Shown here: positions 52,535 through 61,191 of the stretch, one piece after another | Position numbering within the stretch: the stretch's first letter is position 1 | Layout of the letters: the number at the start of each line of letters is the position of its first letter | Notes under the pieces: model-generated | The model's database searches: none | Told to the model about the DNA's origin: nothing | The model's input: the letters and a program-made list of their open reading frames with translations, nothing else | Origin: JANNSX01 sp041397825 | Lineage (GTDB): Bacteria; Pseudomonadota; Alphaproteobacteria; Rhizobiales; Hyphomicrobiaceae | Length of the DNA: 64,000 bases | Assembly: GCA_041397825.1 (NCBI GenBank) | Contig: JAWKVX010000003.1 | Span: forward strand, 372,001 to 436,000 | Direction of reading: 5' to 3' | Made by a program: the position numbers and the translations under genes

Positions 52535-54214
52535 CTACATGCCGGGATAGACGGGGCCGCCACCGCCTTCGGGAACCGTCCAGGTGATGTTCTGGTTCGG
52601 ATCCTTGATATCGCAGGTCTTGCAGTGGACGCAGTTCTGGAAATTGATCTGGAACTTCTTGCCGCCCTCGCCGTCATCGACCCATTCATAGACTCCGGCC
52701 GGGCAGTAACGGTTCGAGGGGCCGGCGAACTGGCCGAGCTCCGACGCCTTCTGCAGGCCGAGATCGGCGACCCTGAGATGGGCCGGCTGCCCCTCCTCGT
52801 GGTTGGTGCCCGAATAGGAGACATTGGTCAGGCGGTCGAACGTCAAGACGCCGTCGGCCTTGGGGTAGGCGATCGGCGTGCAGGCCGAGGCCGGCTTCAG
52901 GGTCTGGTAATCGGCCTTGCCGTGCTTCAGCGTATAGCCGAGACCGGTGCCGGGAATGAGGGTGTTGAGCCACATGTCGAGGCCGCCGAGCGCGACACCT
53001 GCAATCGTGCCCCAGCGCGACCACATCGGCTTGACGTTGCGAACCCGCTTCAGATCGTGGGCAATGTCGCTCGACCAGAAGCGGCGTTGGTAGGCCTCGA
53101 GCATATCGTGGGCCCGGCCTTCTCCGAGCGCCTCGAAGGCCGCCTCGGCGGCGAGCATGCCGGAGAGCACGGCATTGTGGGAGCCCTTGATCCTCGGCAC
53201 GTTGACGAAGCCCGCCGAGCAGCCGATGAGCGCACCGCCCGGAAAGACAAGCTTCGGGATCGACTGCCAGCCGCCCTCGGTGATGGCGCGCGCGCCATAG
53301 GCAATGCGCTTGCCCCCATCCAGCATGTCGCGGATGGCCGGATGGGTCTTGAAGCGCTGAAACTCCTCGTAGGGCGAAAGATAGGGGTTCTGATAGTTCA
53401 GGTGCACGACGAAGCCGACGGTGACGAGGTTCTCGCCGTAGTGGTAGAGGAAGGAGCCGCCGCCGGTCCGGTTGTCGAGCGGCCAGCCCATCGTGTGCTG
53501 GATCAGTCCCGGCCTGTGGTTCTCCGGCCGGACCTCCCAGAGCTCTTTCATGCCGATGCCGAATTTCTGCGGATCGCGTCCCTTCGCCAGCTCGAAGCGG
53601 CGGATGGCCTGCTTGGCGAGCGAGCCGCGGGCGCCTTCGGCGATGAGCGTGTATTTGGCGCGGAGCTCCATGCCACGGGTGAAATTGTCGCCGGGCTGAC
53701 CGTCCTTGTCGAGGCCCATGTCGCCCGTGGCGACGCCGACGATGTTGCCGTTGTCGTCGTAGAGCAGCTCGGCTGCGGCGAAGCCCGGGAAGATCTGCAG
53801 GCCCATCGCCTCGCCTTGCTCGGCGAGCCATTTGCAGACCTGGCCGAGGCTGCCGATGTAGTTGCCGTGATTGCTCATCAGCGGCGGCATGGCGAAGTTC
53901 GGCAGGCGCAGCTGCCCGGCCGGGCCGAGATAGAGGAACTTGTCCTCCCTGACCTCGGTCGTCAGTGGCGCTCCTTGCCCGCGCCAGTCAGGCAGCAGTC
54001 GGTCGAGGCCGATCGGGTCGATCACCGCGCCCGAGAGAATGTGGGCCCCGACCTCCGAGCCCTTCTCCAAGACGACGACAGACAGCTCGGAGCCGGCCTC
54101 GGCCGCCAGTTGCATCAGTCGGATGCCGGCAGCCAGCCCCGATGGGCCTCCACCGACGATCACGACATCCACCTCCATCGCTTCCCGCTCGGGGAGATCG
54201 CTGCCGCTCGCCAT
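52535..54214 (-). CDS. Electron transfer flavoprotein-ubiquinone oxidoreductase
   Basis: 559 residues from ATG 54214 (AGAGGAAAG upstream). VVIVGGGPSGLAAGIRLMQLA is the FAD motif; GAHILSGAVIDP, GGGSFLYHYGENLVTVGFVVHLNYQNPYLSPYEEFQ and GCSAGFVNVPRIKGSHNA are family blocks. The C-terminal 4Fe-4S ferredoxin-like segment has its cysteines in YCPAGVYEW and NCVHCKTCDIKDP. It passes electrons from ETF, reduced by acyl-CoA and amine dehydrogenases, to ubiquinone in the membrane. It serves the beta-oxidation operon at 3-11 kb and possibly the amine oxidases. Confidence 0.96.
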   Translation of the reverse strand: MASGSDLPEREAMEVDVVIVGGGPSGLAAGIRLMQLAAEAGSELSVVVLEKGSEVGAHILSGAVIDPIGLDRLLPDWRGQGAPLTTEVREDKFLYLGPAGQLRLPNFAMPPLMSNHGNYIGSLGQVCKWLAEQGEAMGLQIFPGFAAAELLYDDNGNIVGVATGDMGLDKDGQPGDNFTRGMELRAKYTLIAEGARGSLAKQAIRRFELAKGRDPQKFGIGMKELWEVRPENHRPGLIQHTMGWPLDNRTGGGSFLYHYGENLVTVGFVVHLNYQNPYLSPYEEFQRFKTHPAIRDMLDGGKRIAYGARAITEGGWQSIPKLVFPGGALIGCSAGFVNVPRIKGSHNAVLSGMLAAEAAFEALGEGRAHDMLEAYQRRFWSSDIAHDLKRVRNVKPMWSRWGTIAGVALGGLDMWLNTLIPGTGLGYTLKHGKADYQTLKPASACTPIAYPKADGVLTFDRLTNVSYSGTNHEEGQPAHLRVADLGLQKASELGQFAGPSNRYCPAGVYEWVDDGEGGKKFQINFQNCVHCKTCDIKDPNQNITWTVPEGGGGPVYPGM

Positions 54215-54375
54215 GGTGCTTGCTTTCCTCTTCAGTGCTGCCAGCCAGGCTCCTCGATAGGAGCTTGCCTTTTCCGCCGTCAAGCCTTCTGATCCCAGCT
54301 ATGCCGTGACCGTGCCCTTCCCTATGCGACAGGGGAAGGCCTCGATCCGGCTCAGCGATGCAAGGAGCCTAGGTC

Positions 54376-55305
54376 TTGGACGAGCCGGTGACCCCGCGCG
54401 ACATCGACGCGCTTTATGCCTGGTACAAGGCCATGGGCGTCACCGATCATGCGGTCGATCAGCCGACCGACTGGTTCGATCTCGAGCGGCAGATTCAGGC
54501 GCGACGCCAGGAGGCGGGTGTCCGGCAGGTGTCCGGCGGTCCGAAGCCGCCGGCGCGGCCCGTCTCGCCCGTGGCGCGGGCACCCACACCGGGCTCGCAA
54601 TCTCCCCCGGCGGCTCCATCGGCGCCGCGCCAGCCCGCCGCTCCGCGCCGGCCGGTCCCCGTGGCACCCGATGCGGCGGTCATGACTGCCCGCAGCCAGG
54701 CCGGCTCGGCAACGACGCTTGCCGAACTCGCCCAGACCCTGCAGCGCTTCGATGGCTGCGGCCTCAAGGCGACGGCGAAGAGCCTCTGTTTCTATCGAGG
54801 GGCCGAGCGGGCGCGCCTGATGCTGATCGGCGAGGCGCCGGGGCGCGAGGAGGATCTCGCTGGCAAGCCGTTCGTCGGCCGCGCCGGACAGCTGCTCGAC
54901 AAGATGCTGGCAGCCATAGGCCTCGGCGAGGCCGATGTGCACATCACCAATGTCGTCTACTGGCGTCCGCCCGGCAATCGCACCCCGACACCGCAGGAGG
55001 TGCAAGTCTGCGAGCCCTTCCTCGAGCGGCAGATTGCGCTCGTCGAACCCGAGATCATCCTGCTGCTCGGCGGTGCGGCGGCCAAGCAGCTTCTCGACAG
55101 CCAGGATGGGATCATGCGGCTCAGAGGCAAGTGGCGGGACCTCGAGAAGGGCGGGCGGAGGATCAAGGCGATCGCGACCTTGCACCCGGCCTATCTCCTG
55201 CGAACGCCAAATGCGAAGCGGCAGGCCTGGCGCGACCTGTTGATGGTCGAGGCGGCGTTGCGACTCGGCACAGGTCAGACGGACCCGACCGCGGCGGCGA
55301 AGTAG
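54376..55305 (+). CDS. Uracil-DNA glycosylase, family 4-like
   Basis: 309 residues from a TTG start with AAGGAG upstream. A ~75-residue Pro/Ala-rich linker follows an N-terminal helix. The catalytic domain (~115-300) has GEAPGREEDLAGKPFVGRAGQLLDKML (motif 1), NVVYWRPPGNRTPTPQE (motif 2) and LHPAYLLRTPNAKRQAW (motif 3). The usual first iron-sulfur motif CxxC is only FDGC here, followed by a Cys in SLCF; this seems a feature of an alphaproteobacterial branch, so an intact 4Fe-4S cluster is uncertain. It excises uracil from DNA in base-excision repair. The 3' end overlaps the convergent exchanger gene by 31 bases. Confidence 0.92.
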   Translation: MDEPVTPRDIDALYAWYKAMGVTDHAVDQPTDWFDLERQIQARRQEAGVRQVSGGPKPPARPVSPVARAPTPGSQSPPAAPSAPRQPAAPRRPVPVAPDAAVMTARSQAGSATTLAELAQTLQRFDGCGLKATAKSLCFYRGAERARLMLIGEAPGREEDLAGKPFVGRAGQLLDKMLAAIGLGEADVHITNVVYWRPPGNRTPTPQEVQVCEPFLERQIALVEPEIILLLGGAAAKQLLDSQDGIMRLRGKWRDLEKGGRRIKAIATLHPAYLLRTPNAKRQAWRDLLMVEAALRLGTGQTDPTAAAK

Positions 55306-56219
55306 CCGGCCAGGTAGAGACCAAGGATCGCCGCGCCGGTGCGTCGGTCGAGCTTCGGCCTCAGGGCGAGGAAAACGCTCGTGATGACGATGGCGGCTGC
55401 GGCCAGCAGGCTGCCATTGATGGCCTGCGGCGCCGAGACCGCGATCGGAAAGAGCAGAGGCCCGGCGGCGACCGAGAGCGACGCGTCGACGAGGCAGCTG
55501 CCGTAGATGTCGCCGAGAGCGATCGCATGCTCCTGGCGCCGGAGTGCCGCATACTCGACGAAGAGCTCCGGCAGCGACGTGCCGATGGAGGCGGCGAAGA
55601 AGCTGATGACATACTCGGGAATGCCGAGTTCGGCGGAAAGGGTCACGATCGACTTGACGAGGATGACCGCGGCGCCACCGACGACTGCAAGCGCCAGGAG
55701 CGAGATTAGGGCAGACCTCAGGGCAGAGCCGTCGATGACGACGCCTTGCTCGTCCCCCGCGATCTCGCCGGATGTCAGCAGAACGAGGCTCAGGCCGACG
55801 AGCCAGCCGAGCGCGAGGAGACCGGCATCGAGGCGGGACACGTCGCCATCCCGCATGAGCCAGATGCCGATGGCGAGGCAGACGACGGTGGCGGCCTGCA
55901 CGGGCAACATGCGACGCGGCACGATGACGATGGTCATGCCGGCCAGGAGTGGATATAGGCCGAGCACGAGCGTGGCCTGGGTATACACGGAGCCGACGCT
56001 GTCGCCGACATTGACGTCGCCGTGGCCGAGATAGCTCGAGATGAGTGAGTTGATGATCTCCGGGATGTCGGTGCCGACCGCAACCAGCGCGATGCCGATG
56101 TAGAAACGCGGGATGCCCAGATGTTGCGCCACGCGCGTCGCGTGCGTGATGGCTGTCCGGCTCGCCATCATCATGATGACGGCGCTCAGAATTCCGGCGA
56201 TGGTCCAGCCGAGGCTCAT
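55275..56219 (-). CDS. Calcium/sodium (CaCA) antiporter, YrbG-like
   Basis: 314 residues, about ten membrane helices arranged as two inverted halves. The alpha repeats are visible: FYIGIALVAVGTDIPEIINSLISS...GDSVGSVYTQATLVLG (~40-85) and ISFFAASIGTSLPELFVEYAALRRQEHAIALGDIYGSCLVDASL (~208-251), with the ion-binding acidic residues in GTDIPE and GTSLPE. It exchanges Ca2+ or another cation for Na+/H+ across the inner membrane. Overlaps the glycosylase gene tail to tail. Confidence 0.9.
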   Translation of the reverse strand: MSLGWTIAGILSAVIMMMASRTAITHATRVAQHLGIPRFYIGIALVAVGTDIPEIINSLISSYLGHGDVNVGDSVGSVYTQATLVLGLYPLLAGMTIVIVPRRMLPVQAATVVCLAIGIWLMRDGDVSRLDAGLLALGWLVGLSLVLLTSGEIAGDEQGVVIDGSALRSALISLLALAVVGGAAVILVKSIVTLSAELGIPEYVISFFAASIGTSLPELFVEYAALRRQEHAIALGDIYGSCLVDASLSVAAGPLLFPIAVSAPQAINGSLLAAAAIVITSVFLALRPKLDRRTGAAILGLYLAGYFAAAVGSV

Positions 56220-56299
56220 CCGCGTGTGCTATCCCGATGCGATCGGAATGTCACGGCAGTCCGGTGAGGACGATCGTGCTGGGGAAGGCCTGCGTCGAC

Positions 56300-57088
56300 T
56301 CAGGGTGCGCTTGCGCGTCGCCGTGTCGCCATTGCCGCTCGCGTTGCCGTGACATTGGCAATGCGGGAGGCTGCCACGGGAGATGTCTTGATCTTGGGCG
56401 ACTTGCCGCGCCGCAGCCAACGCCAGATCCCATAGCCGATGGCGAAGGGCGCGATTAGCATCAGGGCGACGATGACCCATGCAATTACCGAGGCGATGGC
56501 GTGCACCGTCTCCGAAACCTCGACTTTCGTCTCTGCCGGGGCTGGAACGGATTGGGCCTCGGCCCCTTCGCTCTCCTCGAGCCCATAGCGGCTCTCGTGG
56601 GTCAAGGCGAAGTTGTTCGTGGCCGTCCTCTGGATCAAGCTCGGATCGTCGGGGTCGTACTCGATGGCGACCGGGCCGCCGATCTGAAGGTCGCGTGCCG
56701 CGCCAGCCGGAAGCATGAAACTCGAGCGCAGGGACTGGCCATCGGCGGTCAAATAGTCGACACCGACGATGGCGATCTCGCGGATCTCACCCAATGGATG
56801 ATCGATCTTAGCGGCTTCCGCGCGCGCCGTCGCGCAATCCATGAGGTCGAATACCGGGCCGGTCCCGCGCTTGCTGAGGCTGCGGATCTTGTACTGGCAC
56901 TGTATCTCGAGGTCAGCGACCGTGCCCTCGGTCTGCGTATAGGTATAGTGGCGGTACAAGGAGGGCAGAATGAAGGCTGCAGCCGCGCTCGTAAGAATGA
57001 ACACAATGACGGCAACGATGATGAGTGCCGTGCGCCGCTGCTGTTGTGCCGATGCGACCTCGTATCCGAAAACGGTCTCTTTGCTCAT
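56300..57088 (-). CDS. DUF3592-like membrane protein
   Basis: About 262 residues. A membrane helix near residues 20-42 (LIIVAVIVFILTSAAAAFILP) precedes a beta-rich extracytoplasmic domain with TQTEGTVADLEIQCQYKIR and IGGPVAIEYDPDDPSLIQ, the DUF3592 pattern. A second helix pair lies near 195-225 (AIASVIAWVIVALMLIAPFAIGYGIW), followed by a basic C-terminus. Two cysteines (QCQ and DCATA) could form a disulfide. Start at ATG 57088 (AGG upstream) or 57103. Function unknown; 80 bases after it the exchanger gene begins on the opposite end of the same strand. Confidence 0.7.
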   Translation of the reverse strand: MSKETVFGYEVASAQQQRRTALIIVAVIVFILTSAAAAFILPSLYRHYTYTQTEGTVADLEIQCQYKIRSLSKRGTGPVFDLMDCATARAEAAKIDHPLGEIREIAIVGVDYLTADGQSLRSSFMLPAGAARDLQIGGPVAIEYDPDDPSLIQRTATNNFALTHESRYGLEESEGAEAQSVPAPAETKVEVSETVHAIASVIAWVIVALMLIAPFAIGYGIWRWLRRGKSPKIKTSPVAASRIANVTATRAAMATRRRASAP

Positions 57089-57103
57089 CCTTGCGAGCTC
57101 CAT

Positions 57104-57327
57104 TCAGTGCGACATCGACCCGACGGGGAAGCATCCTTCCGCTGGCCCGACATGAATGCATCAGAGGACGGTCGGTCAGACTAATGTGATTTGCCTAACA
57201 TCGGGTTAGCCCTGTCGCATCGGAAGGGTCATGGACCAGTCCTTCCTGGCGCCGCCGCCGCCCCGGCCTTGACGTTTGTTCGCCGAGAATCGAAAACCAT
57301 CGATGTCAGGCCAGGGAGCTTCATTGC
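57104..57327. other. Divergent intergenic region upstream of moaB
   Basis: 224 bases between the DUF3592-like gene and moaB. It holds a short CTAAC/GTTAG inverted repeat near 57196-57210. No moco riboswitch fold or clear promoter was recognised. Confidence 0.35.
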
Positions 57328-57888
57328 ATGCCGCGAATCGACGAGAGCCGGCCCTTCATCCCGATCAACATCGCCGTGCTGACCGTTTCAGATACCCGCA
57401 CGGCGAAGGAGGATAAATCCGGCGACTATCTTGCCGCGCGTATTGCCGAGGCCGGCCACAGGCTCGCCGATCGGGCGCTGCTCAAAGACGATGTCGCCCT
57501 GATCCGGGACAAGGTGGCAGGTTGGATCGCGAGCGCCGGCGTCGACGCCGTGATCACGACGGGAGGGACCGGCTTCACTGGCCGCGATGTGACGCCCGAG
57601 GCTGTCACGCCGCTCTTCGAGAAGGACATCGACGGATTCTCGACCGTCTTTCACATGATCTCGTACGATAAGGTCGGCACATCGACGATCCAGTCGCGCG
57701 CCTGTGGCGGCGTCGCCAATGGAACCTATATCTTCTGCCTTCCCGGCTCTCCCGGTGCCTGCAAGGACGCCTGGGAGGGTATTCTCAAATGGCAGCTCGA
57801 CAATCGCCACCGGCCCTGCAATTTCGTCGAGATTCTACCCCGCTTGACGGAGGATCCGAGTAAGCCAGCCACTGGCAACACGATTTGA
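57328..57888 (+). CDS. moaB: Molybdenum cofactor biosynthesis protein B
   Basis: 186 residues of the MoaB/Mog family. INIAVLTVSDTRTAKEDKSGDYL at the N-terminus, VITTGGTGFTGRDVTPEAV (molybdopterin loop, ~72-90), and GTYIFCLPGSPGACKDAWEGIL. It adenylylates molybdopterin before molybdate insertion. It supports molybdoenzymes such as the BisC-like protein at 44-46 kb. GGGAG lies ten bases before ATG 57328. The next gene starts 8 bases after its stop. Confidence 0.94.
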   Translation: MPRIDESRPFIPINIAVLTVSDTRTAKEDKSGDYLAARIAEAGHRLADRALLKDDVALIRDKVAGWIASAGVDAVITTGGTGFTGRDVTPEAVTPLFEKDIDGFSTVFHMISYDKVGTSTIQSRACGGVANGTYIFCLPGSPGACKDAWEGILKWQLDNRHRPCNFVEILPRLTEDPSKPATGNTI

Positions 57889-57896
57889 GGGAAGCG

Positions 57897-58736
57897 ATGA
57901 CACGCAGGAACAGCCCACCCGTACTCGGAGCAGCGCTCGATGTCGAGCATCTCGAGCTGCACAGGCGATGGGTGCTCGAGCATCAACGTGATCTCGAGAT
58001 TCAGGACTTCATCGACATCGAAACCTTGCTCGGCGACTGGCGGCCGATAGCGGATGCGGCGCGGAAGCTTCTCGACGGCCACAGGGGGCGCGTCGGCATT
58101 CACGGACCATTCTACGGCTGGAGCATCGACACGCAGGACCCGGACGTGCGTGAGATCGTCAAGCGTCGGCTCGATGCGGGCCTGGAGGCTTTGCGCGCCA
58201 TCAATGGCGAGAAGGGCGGCGGCCACATGGTTGTGCATTCGCCGTCGACGCTCTGGGACTACAACCATTACGATCTCAATTCCGGCATGCGCCAGAAGCA
58301 GATCGAACGCGTGCGGCTCTGTCTCAATGACGCGGTGCGCAAGGCCGAGGCCATGGGCGCCGTCATCGTTATCGAGAATTGCGACGACACGGATCCGGCC
58401 TTCCGAGTCGATCTCGCGCGGAGCTTCGAGAGCCCGGCGGTTCGCGTCTCCATCGACACCGGCCATGCGTTGCTGGCCCACGGCACCTATGGCGCTCCGC
58501 CCGTCGATGCCTTCGTCAACGTGGCGGGAGAGATGCTGGCGCACGTGCATCTTCAGGATGCCGATGGCCACGGAGATCGGCATTGGGTGATGGGCGAGGG
58601 CAGCGTGCCCTGGCATGCTGTTTTCCGGGCGCTCGCGAAACTTCCCGAGATGCCGCGATTGATGATCGAGCTCAACGACCTCTCGCGCATCCCCGAGGCC
58701 GCGGCCTGGCTCGAGCGGCAGGGGCTCGCCGTCTGA
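57897..58736 (+). CDS. Sugar phosphate isomerase/epimerase-family TIM-barrel protein (xylose isomerase-like)
   Basis: 279 residues starting at ATG 57897 behind GAGGGAAG. AP-endonuclease-2/xylose-isomerase-like barrel: VGIHGPFYGWSIDTQDP, GGHMVVHSPSTLWDYN, VIVIENCDDTDP (metal Glu), VRVSIDTGHALLAHG (Asp/His), AHVHLQDADGHGDRHWVMGEGSVPW and LMIELND. The metal-binding Glu/Asp/His/Glu set is complete. Members isomerise or epimerise sugars, degrade inositol, or cut DNA (EndoIV). Function is not decided by context, although it is probably co-transcribed with moaB. Confidence 0.85.
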   Translation: MTRRNSPPVLGAALDVEHLELHRRWVLEHQRDLEIQDFIDIETLLGDWRPIADAARKLLDGHRGRVGIHGPFYGWSIDTQDPDVREIVKRRLDAGLEALRAINGEKGGGHMVVHSPSTLWDYNHYDLNSGMRQKQIERVRLCLNDAVRKAEAMGAVIVIENCDDTDPAFRVDLARSFESPAVRVSIDTGHALLAHGTYGAPPVDAFVNVAGEMLAHVHLQDADGHGDRHWVMGEGSVPWHAVFRALAKLPEMPRLMIELNDLSRIPEAAAWLERQGLAV

Positions 58737-58782
58737 GCCTACGGCGCCGTGGGCGGGCGCCCGCACCCGGTGGACGTCGACG

Positions 58783-59895
58783 TCATCCGCCGGTCCAGGC
58801 TGCGGCGAGCAGCTCGTTGACGCGCTTGGCGGCCTCCATCATCGGCATGTGGCCCGCGCCATCGATGACCTCGATGGTCGCGGTGCCGGCGAGCGCCTCA
58901 GCATGCACCGGCGGGATGATCCGGTCCTCCTTGCCGAAGACAACCGTGATCGGCAGGCCCGATGCCTTGGCTGCGGCCGCCACGCTGTCGGTCTGCTTCG
59001 CTCCGCCAAACAACGCCTCACCCAGCTTGCCGAGCGCGGCATCGACACCGTCGATCCGCTTGAATTTCAGCACGTCCTCGATGAGCTGGCGGCTCACCAG
59101 CTCGGCATTGGCGAACAGCAATTCGAGCACCGGCCTCATGTCGCGGCGCGAGGTCCCTTTGACGAAGCCTGTGATGTAGTCGCCGTTGATCTCGGGGCCG
59201 AGGCCCGCGGGAGCGACGAGACCGAGCGAGAGGGCGCGTCCCTTCGCCATCTCTGCGATCCTCACCGCGATCGCGGCCCCCATCGAGTGCCCGACCAGAT
59301 GCGCCGTGTCGATCTTGAGCGCGTCCATGAAGCCGATCACGGTGTCCGCCAGCCCGGCGAGACTTGCCTCGGCGATGGACTTGGTGGATTGGCCGTGTCC
59401 TGGCAGGTCGAGCGCGTAGACGGTCGCCGTCTCGCCAAGGGCGTCGATGTTGAACAGCCAGTTGTCGAGATCGCCGCCGAAACCGTGAATGAGGATCACG
59501 TTAGGGCCGCGCTCGCCGCGAACAGCATAGCGGATGCGATCTCTGCCGACCTCGGCGAAGTGATACTTCGGTCCCTCGTCGGCCTCGTCCGCATTCGCCG
59601 CCGGCACGGGAAAGCCCGCGACGAAGGCGTCGATCTCGGCGTCAGATACATTGGCATCGGCAATGACACCGAGCAGCGTCTTCACCGGATAGACCTTGTC
59701 GGCTTCGCCGACCCGGCGCCGCAGGGTGCCCGTCTCCTGCGCCTCGACCACGTTGGCAATCTTGTCGGTCTCGACCTCCATGATCTCCTGGCCGGGCGAG
59801 ATGCTGGCCCCTTCCTGGACGAGCCAGCCCGCGAGTTTGCCCTCCTTCATGGCCAAGCCCCATTTCGGCATGACGATCGGTATGATCTTGCTCAT
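58783..59895 (-). CDS. acoC: Acetoin dehydrogenase E2 component (lipoyl domain plus alpha/beta hydrolase)
   Basis: 370 residues, the same length as Pseudomonas AcoC. A lipoyl domain (~1-80) has the lipoylated lysine at K45 in EVETDKIAN. An alpha/beta-hydrolase-fold domain (~125-370) replaces the usual acyltransferase domain: HGFGGDLDNW oxyanion region, nucleophile in VGHSMGAAIA, and GAGHMP with the histidine. It accepts the acetyl group from E1 and transfers it to CoA. Last gene of the acoXABC run; no E3 (lpd) gene follows in the window. Confidence 0.93.
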   Translation of the reverse strand: MSKIIPIVMPKWGLAMKEGKLAGWLVQEGASISPGQEIMEVETDKIANVVEAQETGTLRRRVGEADKVYPVKTLLGVIADANVSDAEIDAFVAGFPVPAANADEADEGPKYHFAEVGRDRIRYAVRGERGPNVILIHGFGGDLDNWLFNIDALGETATVYALDLPGHGQSTKSIAEASLAGLADTVIGFMDALKIDTAHLVGHSMGAAIAVRIAEMAKGRALSLGLVAPAGLGPEINGDYITGFVKGTSRRDMRPVLELLFANAELVSRQLIEDVLKFKRIDGVDAALGKLGEALFGGAKQTDSVAAAAKASGLPITVVFGKEDRIIPPVHAEALAGTATIEVIDGAGHMPMMEAAKRVNELLAAAWTGG

Positions 59896-60022
59896 GGTCG
59901 CGATCCTCTTTGTGTTCGTCGAGTGTCAGGGCAGGGCGATGACGCCTGGCAACATGTTGGGGCGACCGGCGGTCGCCCCTCGGAGCCGCATCACAATTCG
60001 CGGTGCCAGCGGCCGTGCGCTC

Positions 60023-61030
60023 TCAATTCGCCATCGTTTTGCGGACGGCGGCCGCGATCCGCTCGGCACTGGGAATGTAGATGTCCTCGAGCGCCGGCGA
60101 GAACGGCACAGGTGTATGTGGCGCCGTCACCATCTGGATGCCGGCTTTCAGCGACTTGAAGGCCTCCTGCGAGACGTAGCCCGATATGTCGGAGGCAATC
60201 GAGCATCTTGGATGCGCCTCGTCGACCGCGACGAGGCGGCCCGTCTTCTCGACGCTCTCCAGTACCGTGTCCCAATCCATCGGCGAGATCGTTCTCAAAT
60301 CGATGATCTCGCAGTCGACGCCGCTCTTGGCGAGCTCGGTCGCGGCCTCCTCGGCCCGATGCACCATCAGGCCATAGGTCACGATGGACACATGCTTGCC
60401 GTCACGCACGACATTCGCCTCGCCGAACGGAATGGCATAGGACTCGGCCGGCACGTCGGTCTCGGCCGGGTAGAGGCTCTTATGTTCCATGAAGATCACC
60501 GGATCGTTGTCGCGGATCGACTGGATCAGCAGCCCTTTCGCGTCGTAGGCGTTCGACGGGCAGACGACCTTGAGCCCGGGAATGTGCGTGAAGAGGGGCG
60601 TCAGCATCTGCGAATGCTGGGCGGCGGCACGGAAGCCCGCACCGCACATGGTACGGATGACGACCGGTGTCTCGGCCTTGCCGCCGAACATGTACTTGAA
60701 CTTGGCAGCCTGGTTGAAGATCTCGTCGAAGCAGACGCCCATGAAGTCGATGAACATCAGCTCGGCGATGGGACGGAGGCCGCAGGTCGCAGCCCCGACC
60801 GCTGCGCCGACGAAGGCGCTCTCGGAGAGTGGCGTATCCATGACGCGGCTGCCGTGCTTGACGGAAAGACCCTTGGTGACGCCGAGCGGGCCACCCCAGG
60901 CGTCCTGCTCGCCGGGCGCGCCGGTGCCGCCGGAGATATCCTCGCCCATGATGATGACCGTCGGGTCGCGCGTCATCTCCTGGTCGATGGCTTCGTTGAT
61001 GGCGTCTTTCATGGAGAGAGTTCGGGCCAT
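60023..61030 (-). CDS. acoB: Acetoin dehydrogenase E1 component, beta subunit
   Basis: 335 residues from ATG 61030 (GGGAG upstream). MKDAINEAIDQEMTRDPTVIIMGEDISGGTGAPGE, TPLSESAFVGAAVGAATCGLRPIAELMFIDFMGVCFDEIFNQAAKFKYMFGG, and the C-terminal VSIVTYGLMVHRAEEAATEL and VAVDEAHPRCSIASDI blocks define E1 beta. It forms the heterotetramer with AcoA and holds part of the thiamine diphosphate site. The product is acetaldehyde plus acetyl-lipoyl from acetoin; a branched-chain or pyruvate complex is excluded mainly by AcoX and the hydrolase-type E2 alongside. Confidence 0.93.
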   Translation of the reverse strand: MARTLSMKDAINEAIDQEMTRDPTVIIMGEDISGGTGAPGEQDAWGGPLGVTKGLSVKHGSRVMDTPLSESAFVGAAVGAATCGLRPIAELMFIDFMGVCFDEIFNQAAKFKYMFGGKAETPVVIRTMCGAGFRAAAQHSQMLTPLFTHIPGLKVVCPSNAYDAKGLLIQSIRDNDPVIFMEHKSLYPAETDVPAESYAIPFGEANVVRDGKHVSIVTYGLMVHRAEEAATELAKSGVDCEIIDLRTISPMDWDTVLESVEKTGRLVAVDEAHPRCSIASDISGYVSQEAFKSLKAGIQMVTAPHTPVPFSPALEDIYIPSAERIAAAVRKTMAN

Positions 61031-61191
61031 TGTAGAGCTCCCTAGGTGTGGGACGATTGTTTGGGTTCGCGAATGCCTGAGGATCGGGCGTCGGGGAGTA
61101 TGGAATTGGAGACAGGGAGTAGGGTGATGCGCGAACGCCGCGACAATCTCGTTTCCCCAAGCTCTGCCACTTACTTCCAACTACGTTCCCT
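61031..61191. other. Spacer between acoA and acoB with purine/pyrimidine-skewed repeats
   Basis: 161 bases, unusually long for an operon spacer. On the plus strand GGGGAGTATGG, GGAGACAGGGAG and GTAGGG recur within about 35 bases (61094-61128), giving an imperfect GGGAGTA-type repeat. No gene or clear terminator seen. It may be a small decayed insertion or mRNA-processing region. Confidence 0.35.
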
